The translations under genes and the position numbers were made by a program. Under the pieces are notes generated by a model. The model was given only the letters and a program-made list of their open reading frames with translations. It was not told the origin of the DNA and did not search any database. Source: Alphaproteobacteria bacterium (GTDB taxonomy: Bacteria > Pseudomonadota > Alphaproteobacteria > Micavibrionales > Micavibrionaceae). Taken from it: 19,462 nt of DNA. How positions within the stretch are numbered: the stretch's first letter is position 1; each line of letters starts with the position of its first letter. Below are positions 15,614 through 19,462 of the stretch, one piece after another. The stretch lies in NCBI GenBank assembly GCA_002701555.1, contig NZVS01000063.1, forward strand, positions 18,101-37,562, written 5' to 3'.

Positions 15614-15648
15614 GGTGTAATCGAAAGGGATAAACAAGTATCCTTAAT

Positions 15649-15675
15649 GAGACCTCTTGACTGCGCTCGGGATGA
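15649..15675. repeat. Fragment resembling a dispersed intergenic repeat
   Basis: On the minus strand the segment reads TCATCCCGAGCGCAGTCAAG and continues into AGGTCTC, close to the common intergenic repeat type TCATCC-GAGCG-AGTCGA-GGATCTC seen in many bacterial genomes. Only one copy lies in this window, so its repeat nature cannot be shown here. It sits between the SRP RNA terminator and dnaX. Confidence 0.4.
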
Positions 15676-15705
15676 AGGAAGGTCATATAATTGAGAAAAA
15701 TAAGA

Positions 15706-15798
15706 AAAGGAAGCCGGACACGACCCGGAGAATTCGTTACGGCTGCTGCCTCTCGGCCCTGACCGGATTGGCGAAACATCCGCCCGCGCCGACTTCCC
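15706..15798 (-). ncRNA. ffs: Signal recognition particle RNA (4.5S, small bacterial type)
   Basis: Read on the minus strand, the 93-base transcript begins GGGAAGTCGG and ends CCGGCTTCC, and these ends pair into the closing helix. The apical part, GGTCAGGGCC-GAGA-GGCAGCAGCC, has the conserved GGTCAGG/AGCAGCC internal loops that bind Ffh and a GNRA tetraloop in place of the E. coli GGAA. The following TAACGA and GGGTCGTG fit alphaproteobacterial SRP RNAs. It directs ribosomes making membrane and secreted proteins to the membrane through Ffh-FtsY. A U-rich tail (TTTTCTTATTTTT, to about 15696) ends the transcript. A near-consensus promoter lies 5 bases upstream. ffs next to dnaX is a known arrangement. 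Confidence 0.92.
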
Positions 15799-15803
15799 AT
15801 GTC

Positions 15804-15832
15804 TATTTAGACGTCTGCATTATAAAAATCAA
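15804..15832 (-). promoter_or_regulatory. Promoter of the SRP RNA gene
   Basis: On the minus strand TTGATT (15827-15832) and TAAATA (15804-15809) are separated by exactly 17 bases, and transcription would start at about 15798, the first G of the SRP RNA closing helix. The agreement between promoter spacing and RNA 5' end supports both. Confidence 0.7.
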
Positions 15833-15847
15833 GGTTTGTTTGGTAAA

Positions 15848-16006
15848 TTAACCGACAAGTGAGCGACCAGCCAGATCTTCCATCCGCGTTCTGAATGGCA
15901 ATTCATGGTCTCTTTTATTTTTCCATTTGGATTTAACACTACGGGTTGGAAGGAAAAGCTCATTTTCGTCGGGCATAGGGTAGCCGTAATTATTATAGTG
16001 TATCAT
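15848..16006 (-). CDS. Small hydrophilic protein with LPTR motif (52 residues, member B of a pair)
   Basis: ATG at 16006 is preceded by AAGGAG with a 6-base gap, an excellent ribosome site, and the frame runs 52 codons to TAA. The product starts MIHYNNYGYPMPDENE, then has LFLPTRSVKSKWKNKRDHE at about 17-35 and ends MEDLAGRSLVG. It is basic and has no membrane segment or signal peptide. It resembles the 58-residue protein encoded just upstream (16106-16282): both have an aromatic-rich N-terminus with G-[FY]-P-[ML]-P, an LPTR motif followed by a basic stretch, and LAG near the C-terminus. The family is not recognised. The stop is 16 bases before the -35 of the SRP RNA promoter. Confidence 0.7.
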   Translation of the reverse strand: MIHYNNYGYPMPDENELFLPTRSVKSKWKNKRDHELPFRTRMEDLAGRSLVG

Positions 16007-16023
16007 AGGGTGCTCCTTAACAG

Positions 16024-16052
16024 CTTATTTTTGGTCGAGAATAAACTGTCGA
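16024..16052 (-). promoter_or_regulatory. Possible promoter of the 52-codon gene
   Basis: On the minus strand TCGACA (16047-16052) and AATAAG (16024-16029) are 17 bases apart. It lies after the terminator of the preceding small gene and just before the ribosome site at 16012-16017. A separate promoter is needed if that terminator is efficient. Confidence 0.3.
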
Positions 16053-16080
16053 AGAGGAAAATAATTCCCTGCAAGGACAC

Positions 16081-16116
16081 AAAAAAACGCGCTGAAAGGT
16101 TTTCCCTATCGCGCGT
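16081..16116 (-). terminator. Intrinsic terminator of the 58-codon gene
   Basis: On the minus strand ACGCGC (16111-16116) pairs with GCGCGT (16087-16092), the stem continues inward (GATAGG with CCTTTC, one mismatch) to a GAAAA loop, and seven U residues follow (16087-16081). The stop codon of the 58-codon gene lies inside the stem, so gene and transcript end together. Confidence 0.8.
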
Positions 16117-16282
16117 TGTCTTCGCTGCCCATTGCTGCCCCGGCCAAGGCTTGGTATTTCGAATTGGCCTGTGTTTTATGTATCTGGCTTTTTTTCTCTT
16201 TTCCGGTACGATCATGCAATTCTTTTTTCATGCTGTCCCGAGTGGGGAGTGGAAAGCCGTGTTCACTGTATTCTTCAGACAT
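16106..16282 (-). CDS. Small hydrophilic protein with LPTR motif (58 residues, member A of a pair)
   Basis: ATG at 16282 follows GAAGGAG with a 7-base gap, and a TATAAT promoter box and an intrinsic terminator frame the gene, so it is a convincing small monocistronic gene. The product is MSEEYSEHGFPLPTRDSMKK, then a charged, lysine-rich middle (HDRTGKEKKSQIHKTQ) and a small-residue C-terminus with ALAGAAMGSEDNAR. It has no hydrophobic span. It shares the G-[FY]-P-[LM]-P opening, LPTR plus basic stretch, and LAG segment with the 52-residue protein downstream; they look like diverged tandem paralogues. Function is unknown. The composition suggests a soluble nucleic-acid or ribosome-associated protein, but that is a guess. 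Confidence 0.75.
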   Translation of the reverse strand: MSEEYSEHGFPLPTRDSMKKELHDRTGKEKKSQIHKTQANSKYQALAGAAMGSEDNAR

Positions 16283-16307
16283 CACGTAACTCCTTCTTAC
16301 AGTTATT

Positions 16308-16336
16308 ATTATACATGATTTAAGCGGATTTGTCTT
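16308..16336 (-). promoter_or_regulatory. Promoter of the 58-codon gene
   Basis: On the minus strand a perfect TATAAT (16308-16313) is preceded by AAGACA (16331-16336) at 17 bases. The -35 lies inside the last codons of the upstream GNAT gene. The predicted leader is about 20 bases and carries the GAAGGAG ribosome site. Confidence 0.65.
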
Positions 16337-16871
16337 GTATTAAATCATGTGTGTATCTCCATCCATAACAAACCTCCTTGGCTTTAGTTCCTCCAATCTC
16401 GACAAAATGTTTACCAATTCGTGTGGCACCCATCTTCTCATAGAACCCGCAGGCGCGCTTGTTTTTATCCAACACCCATAAACACATGCTTGTGTGTTTC
16501 ATTGGTTTTAGCTCCCGGGCGGCATGCTTTAACAGGGATGTACCGACACCTTTGCGCCAGTAATCGGGAAGGATATATAGGGCAAGTATTTCAGCAGTAT
16601 AAAGCGGGCGAATGGCGGATTGTCCGGGTGGAGGCGTATGAATACGTCCATAAGACACAAAGCCGACAGGGTGATTGTCAATATAGGCAATATCGGCCTT
16701 TATTTCAGGGTTATCCAGCCACTCAGTCCAAAGATCGGCCTTTTCACCCGGTTTAAGTCCGTCCAGATACTCCTGATTAATAATGCCACCATAAGCACCT
16801 CTCCATCCTTCAACATGGAGAACACCCAGAATATCTGCTTCTTTTTGCGAAGCTTTGTAAATTTCAATCAT
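16320..16871 (-). CDS. GNAT family N-acetyltransferase
   Basis: From ATG at 16871 the protein has 183 residues. It shows the standard GNAT order: HVEGWRGAYGGIIN near 19-32 (typical of the YjcF/PhnO-like group with a WR.AY motif), GFVSYGRI near 71-78, AEILALYILPDYWRKGVGTSLLKHAAREL near 92-120 with the acetyl-CoA loop WRKGVG, and KRACGFYEKMGATRIGK near 138-154. An in-frame GTG at 16889 would add six residues but has no ribosome site. The predicted -10 box lies 6 bases before the ATG, which suggests a leaderless mRNA. It is unrelated to the two GNATs near 5080-6138 beyond the common fold. Its acceptor is unknown. Confidence 0.88.
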   Translation of the reverse strand: MIEIYKASQKEADILGVLHVEGWRGAYGGIINQEYLDGLKPGEKADLWTEWLDNPEIKADIAYIDNHPVGFVSYGRIHTPPPGQSAIRPLYTAEILALYILPDYWRKGVGTSLLKHAARELKPMKHTSMCLWVLDKNKRACGFYEKMGATRIGKHFVEIGGTKAKEVCYGWRYTHDLIQDKSA

Positions 16872-16877
16872 AAAATA

Positions 16878-16905
16878 TCTATAACACACCCGTTATATTG
16901 AGCAA
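16878..16905 (-). promoter_or_regulatory. Possible promoter of the GNAT gene at 16871, leaderless type
   Basis: On the minus strand TTGCTC (16900-16905) and TATAGA (16878-16883) are 16 bases apart. The -10 box ends 6 bases before the ATG, and no Shine-Dalgarno is present. Confidence 0.4.
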
Positions 16906-17020
16906 AACCAAATGCCTCCCCCTTCAAGCGAGAGGAGATATTTTCTAATATGATAATGGCGTTAACCCTCTCTTTAACTTTTTAGGTTACGTTAATGGAA
17001 GAAAAGAGGAGAATACCATA

Positions 17021-17158
17021 ATGAGATCTTTATCATCACATTTTGAAAACGCTTTAGCCGGAGCCAAAGGCCCTTCTGCTTATGCAGATGGACCAAGTAT
17101 GTTTGCAGGCGGTGCAGCACCTGCGCTTGGCCTACAAAATACTTTTGAAATAGCCTAG
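17021..17158 (+). CDS. Small Ala/Gly-rich protein, 45 residues
   Basis: ATG at 17021 is preceded by AGAGGAGAAT with a 6-10-base gap, a strong ribosome site, and 45 codons run to TAG. The product opens MRSLSSHFENALAGAKGPSA and ends in a glycine/alanine-rich stretch (MFAGGAAPALGLQ) and NTFEIA. It has no signal peptide or clear membrane helix, and no family is recognised. Its codon choice resembles that of neighbouring genes. Its TAG overlaps the convergent guaB TAG in one CTAG tetranucleotide (17155-17158). A weak upstream promoter can be drawn (TTCAAG with TAATAT, 17 bases apart, around 16923-16951), which is uncertain. Confidence 0.6.
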   Translation: MRSLSSHFENALAGAKGPSAYADGPSMFAGGAAPALGLQNTFEIA

Positions 17159-18633
17159 CTTTCAGTCCTGTAATTTGGCGCCTCGGCCGTGATTGTAACA
17201 TCATGGACGTGGCTTTCCCTATAGCCAGCCGAGGTCATTTTCATGAATTCGGCTTTTTCTTTCATCTCGGCAATATCTGAACATCCCGTATAGCCCATCG
17301 AAGCACGCAAACCCCCGACCATCTGGTGGATCACGTTGGAGACAAACCCTTTATAAGGTACACGCCCCTCGATACCCTCAGGAACGAGTTTTTGAGCATC
17401 TTTTACATTACCCTGAAAATATCTGTCTGCCGAGCCGCGTGTCATCGCGCCGACCGACCCCATACCGCGATAGGTTTTATAAGAGCGTCCTTGATAAAGG
17501 ATAACCTCGCCGGGGGCTTCATCCGTACCTGCCAGAACAGAACCTAGCATAACGCAATCGGCACCAGCAGCTACGGCCTTGGCCATATCACCTGAATATT
17601 TTATACCACCATCTGCAATGACGGGAACACCTGCGTCACGACAAGCGGAAGCAACATCCATAATCGCCGTTAGTTGAGGAACACCGACGCCTGCTACCAC
17701 GCGTGTAGTGCATATAGAGCCGGGCCCAATTCCGACTTTAACAGCGTCCGCACCATGATCAATTAAGGCTTTGGCGGCATCAGCAGTTGCAATATTGCCT
17801 CCGATAATCTGAAGATCCTTATTAGGTAAGTCACGTACGCGCTTTACCGTTTCAAGGACATTCTGGGAATGACCGTGTGCGGTATCAACGACAAGTACAT
17901 CCAGACCTGCATCAACCATGGCCTCGGCGCGCTCATAAGCACTTGTACCGGTTCCGACAGCTGCCCCGACAAGCAAACGACCGTCTTTGTCTTTGCTGGC
18001 GTTAGGGAACAGGCGTGTACGTTCTATATCCTTGACTGTCATCAGGCCGACACATTTATAATCACTATCAACAATAAGAAGCTTTTCAATGCGGTTTTTA
18101 TGAAGGAGTTTCTTGGCCTCTTCACGGGAAACATCGCGCGTGACAGTTATAAGATTTTCCGAGGTCATTAATGCGCGTACAGGTGTACCCATATCCTCGG
18201 CGAAACGGACATCGCGGTTTGTCAAGATACCGATCAGTTTTCCATTGTCTTCCGTCACAGGAATGCCGGAAATACTGTTTTTTTCCATCATTGACAGTGC
18301 CTCGGCCAAGGTTTTGTCGGGTTCAATGGTTATAGGGTCTAGCACCATGCCGGATTCAAAACGTTTTACTTTCTTAACATTTTCGGCCTGTAATTCAACG
18401 CTCATATTGCGGTGAAGAACGCCTAAGCCACCAAGCTGTGCCATTGCAATAGCCATCTCAGCTTCTGTCACAGTATCCATGGCAGAAGAGAGAACAGGAA
18501 TATTTAAGGTAATATTTTTGGTTAGATGCGTCTTTGTATTTGCATCATTGGGGTGAATTGATGATGCCGCCGGAAGTAGCAAAACATCGTCAAAAGTTAA
18601 ACCTTCGCGTAAATTTTTCTGGAGTAGAGCCAT
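17155..18633 (-). CDS. guaB: Inosine-5'-monophosphate dehydrogenase
   Basis: GuaB oxidises IMP to XMP with NAD, the committed step of GMP synthesis. From ATG at 18633 it has 492 residues: the N-terminal GLTFDDVLLLPA, two CBS domains between about 90 and 205 inserted in the TIM barrel, the catalytic loop GIGPGSICTTR with its Cys near residue 300, the DGGIKYSGD and GSVLAGTDE phosphate-site loops, YRGMGS, and the flap region with GRVPYKG near 420. All key features are intact. An in-frame TTG at 18642 is possible, but AAAGGA about 11 bases upstream of the ATG and the usual MALLQ-like start favour ATG 18633. It has its own promoter and an 8-bp inverted repeat in the leader. guaA does not follow; the gene ends against a convergent small gene. 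Confidence 0.97.
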   Translation of the reverse strand: MALLQKNLREGLTFDDVLLLPAASSIHPNDANTKTHLTKNITLNIPVLSSAMDTVTEAEMAIAMAQLGGLGVLHRNMSVELQAENVKKVKRFESGMVLDPITIEPDKTLAEALSMMEKNSISGIPVTEDNGKLIGILTNRDVRFAEDMGTPVRALMTSENLITVTRDVSREEAKKLLHKNRIEKLLIVDSDYKCVGLMTVKDIERTRLFPNASKDKDGRLLVGAAVGTGTSAYERAEAMVDAGLDVLVVDTAHGHSQNVLETVKRVRDLPNKDLQIIGGNIATADAAKALIDHGADAVKVGIGPGSICTTRVVAGVGVPQLTAIMDVASACRDAGVPVIADGGIKYSGDMAKAVAAGADCVMLGSVLAGTDEAPGEVILYQGRSYKTYRGMGSVGAMTRGSADRYFQGNVKDAQKLVPEGIEGRVPYKGFVSNVIHQMVGGLRASMGYTGCSDIAEMKEKAEFMKMTSAGYRESHVHDVTITAEAPNYRTES

Positions 18634-18637
18634 GGAA

Positions 18638-18670
18638 TGCAAATCCTTTGTCGAGATAACGTGATTTGCA
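18638..18670. repeat. Inverted repeat in the guaB leader (TGCAAATC / GATTTGCA)
   Basis: Perfect 8-base arms at 18638-18645 and 18663-18670 enclose 17 bases that include the likely AAAGGA ribosome site. The arms could be an operator downstream of the promoter or a leader hairpin that exposes or tightens the ribosome site. No known PurR-type box is matched. Confidence 0.45.
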
Positions 18671-18675
18671 ATGCA

Positions 18676-18703
18676 GTTATAGGCATTTTTCAGAAAAAGT
18701 AAA
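18676..18703 (-). promoter_or_regulatory. Promoter of guaB
   Basis: On the minus strand TTTACT (18698-18703) and TATAAC (18676-18681) are 16 bases apart, each matching four or five consensus positions. The predicted leader is about 36 bases long and carries the inverted repeat at 18638-18670. Confidence 0.5.
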
Positions 18704-18721
18704 GAGGTTGTCTGTTGTCAA

Positions 18722-18943
18722 TTATATATCAAGGTTTTTAAGAAAGGCCATTGCTCTCTCTCCTTGCTCAGGAGGAAGGGTTTTGCAAGCCTCTTCTAAA
18801 ATAATCCGCTCGCTTTGCGATGGGATTTCACCCGGTGAGAAGACGCTATTCACTCCAGCCATCCCCAAAAGTGATCTCTCACTATTAATTGTAAAGCGAG
18901 CCCTTAAAGCGTCTGTTTCTGCAATTATTGATTTTGTATCCAT
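18722..18943 (-). CDS. Small hypothetical protein, 73 residues
   Basis: ATG at 18943 is preceded by GGAGG with a 4-base gap and a near-consensus promoter, so this is very likely a real gene. The product is soluble and helical in appearance: MDTKSIIAETDALRARFTIN, then a glycine turn (SLLGMAGVNSVFSPGEIPS), and a C-terminal half with EACKTLPPEQGERAMAFLKN. No signal peptide, membrane span or known motif is seen. Its ribosome site and ATG lie in one arm of a 12-bp inverted repeat (18941-19010), which would be closed only in transcripts arriving from upstream. It precedes guaB on the same strand. No function is assigned. Confidence 0.75.
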   Translation of the reverse strand: MDTKSIIAETDALRARFTINSERSLLGMAGVNSVFSPGEIPSQSERIILEEACKTLPPEQGERAMAFLKNLDI

Positions 18944-19010
18944 AAAACCTCCATATTTATGTAAATAATAAAGAATTAATTATTATTTGTCAAATTTAGG
19001 AGGTTTTATG
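18941..19010. repeat. 12-bp perfect inverted repeat covering the RBS and start of the 73-codon gene
   Basis: CATAAAACCTCC (18941-18952) and GGAGGTTTTATG (18999-19010) are exact reverse complements with 46 bases between. On the minus strand the downstream arm holds GGAGG and ATG of the 73-codon gene. The promoter for that gene lies between the arms, so its own mRNA lacks the upstream arm, whereas a read-through mRNA would have both and could hide the start. Confidence 0.8.
18965..18993 (-). promoter_or_regulatory. Promoter of the 73-codon gene
   Basis: On the minus strand a perfect TTGACA (18988-18993) and TATTAT (18965-18970) are 17 bases apart. The predicted start at about 18958 gives a leader of some 15 bases that carries GGAGG. 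This is the best -35 sequence in the window. Confidence 0.75.
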
Positions 19011-19012
19011 TT

Positions 19013-19324
19013 CTACATTTCGTTTTTTGGTGCGTTTATGGAAGCTTGTTCCACTGTAGTATAAGAGTAATCAAAGTCGATTTCGTCGAGACATTTCATA
19101 CGAAGACCACGAAGTGGGTTTTTTTCTTTGATTTTAGAAGCAAGATTATAAATACGGCTCATGATTTGATAGTCCCTGTATGATTTGAGTTTTTTCCAAT
19201 TATGGTGTTTTAAAGCATATTTACAAGGGTTTTTAATGCTGCGATGAAGCAGGATTGATACGTTTTCGCCGTCTTTTGCATGCAAGAAATAATTATTACA
19301 TGCGAATTCTTTTTGTAACTGCAT
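19013..19324 (-). CDS. Doubtful ORF, 103 codons, immediately after the tuf terminator
   Basis: The frame is open from ATG at 19324 to TAG at 19013. The product is rich in Lys, Asn and Tyr (KYALKHHNWKKLKSYRDYQ, then IKEKNPLRGLRMKCL), hydrophilic, with no recognised domain. The ATG sits 3 bases after the U-run of the terminator at 19327-19358, with no ribosome site and no room for a promoter, so it could be expressed only by read-through from tuf. A shorter form from the internal Met at about residue 54 (MSRIYNLASK) is possible. It may be a degraded or truncated gene, or chance. Nothing else of note is seen in this stretch. Confidence 0.35.
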   Translation of the reverse strand: MQLQKEFACNNYFLHAKDGENVSILLHRSIKNPCKYALKHHNWKKLKSYRDYQIMSRIYNLASKIKEKNPLRGLRMKCLDEIDFDYSYTTVEQASINAPKNEM

Positions 19325-19326
19325 GT

Positions 19327-19358
19327 AAAAAAGGCCGCTATTTTTAGCGGCCTTTTTT
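19327..19358. terminator. Strong bidirectional intrinsic terminator after tuf
   Basis: The arms GGCCGCTA and TAGCGGCC pair perfectly around a TTTT loop and are flanked by six A and six T, so the stem extends to 14 pairs and either strand ends with a U-run. On the minus strand it lies 18 bases after the tuf stop and closes that transcript. Confidence 0.92.
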
Positions 19359-19375
19359 GAATATCTTAAGAGTTA

Positions 19376-19462
19376 TTACTCTGTAATTTTAGAAACAACA
19401 CCTGCACCCACTGTGCGTCCGCCTTCACGGATAGCAAAGCGAAGACCTTCGTTCATCGCGAT
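19376..19462 (-). CDS. tuf: Elongation factor Tu, C-terminal 28 residues (runs off the right edge)
   Basis: The visible end reads MNEGLRFAIREGGRTVGAGV followed by VSKITE and a double stop TAATAA. This is the highly conserved C-terminus of EF-Tu domain 3 (RFAIREGGRTVGAGVV). EF-Tu carries aminoacyl-tRNA to the ribosome. The gene begins beyond the window. It is followed by a strong terminator rather than by rpsJ or by tRNA-Trp and secE, so this copy ends its transcription unit here. Confidence 0.95.
   Translation of the reverse strand: MAMNEGLRFAIREGGRTVGAGVVSKITE

Noticed and set aside
15606..15851. Open frames of about 64 codons on both strands across this stretch
   Set aside because: They lie over the SRP RNA gene and its promoter. 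The RNA structure, conserved loops and promoter spacing explain the region; the frames lack ribosome sites.
16003..16215. Minus-strand open frame of 70 codons
   Set aside because: It overlaps the 58-codon gene in another frame and has no ribosome site; it also crosses the intrinsic terminator at 16081-16116.
15905..16318. Plus-strand open frame of 137 codons
   Set aside because: It runs antisense to two small minus-strand genes with strong ribosome sites and a terminator, and its translation is rich in Phe and Cys without any domain.
19008..19064. Plus-strand 18-codon ORF preceded by AGGAGG
   Set aside because: Its ribosome site and ATG are the mirror image of those of the 73-codon gene, produced by the inverted repeat. 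No plus-strand promoter is evident.
1..19462. CRISPR array, insertion sequence, prophage or tRNA-associated island
   Set aside because: No regularly spaced direct repeats, transposase, integrase or tRNA gene was found on either strand.

Overview
The window looks like a chromosomal segment of an AT-leaning alphaproteobacterium. The main support is a compact SRP RNA gene on the minus strand (about 15706-15798) whose apical loop and following CAGCAGCC and UAACGA segments fit the alphaproteobacterial type. Conserved housekeeping proteins (DnaX, YbaB, RimO, ExoIII, GuaB, the C-terminus of EF-Tu) are bacterial throughout, and no phage, IS or CRISPR structure was found. The genus cannot be told from the sequence.

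Layout. 1-2100 (minus strand): a MarC-family membrane protein, then a nicotianamine synthase-family gene, then a partial ATP-grasp gene that leaves the window at base 1. The nicotianamine synthase gene has a promoter bracketed by two Fur-box-like palindromes, one of them perfect, so this looks like an iron-controlled metallophore locus. 2235-6138: a GCKR/MurQ-like sugar-phosphate-binding protein on the plus strand converges on, and overlaps, a minus-strand operon GNAT - GNAT - MFS transporter. 6139-6591 is a non-coding or small-ORF gap with a good intrinsic terminator that sits on the end of a 44-codon ORF. 6592-11468 (plus): SLC13-type permease with two TrkA-C domains, a DUF389 membrane protein fused to an OmpA-like domain, and rimO. 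11478-15577 (minus): dnaX - ybaB - putative heavy-metal/manganese exporter - xth, read from right to left. recR, the usual neighbour of ybaB, is absent.

15577-16871 (minus): the SRP RNA gene with its own promoter, two small genes of 52 and 58 codons that share an LPTR motif and an LAG segment (apparent paralogues), and a GNAT gene. 17021-17158: a 45-codon plus-strand gene ends in the same CTAG as guaB. 17155-19462 (minus): guaB, a 73-codon gene with a near-consensus promoter, a doubtful 103-codon ORF, a strong bidirectional terminator and the last 28 codons of tuf.

Cross-window observations: (a) four genes (2235, 8431, 15577, 16871) have a plausible -10 box only 6-7 bases before an ATG without a Shine-Dalgarno sequence, which suggests leaderless mRNAs; (b) a 12-bp perfect inverted repeat covers the RBS and start of the 73-codon gene and would hide them only in read-through transcripts; (c) the strongest candidate for undescribed biochemistry is the Fur-boxed nicotianamine synthase plus ATP-grasp pair.
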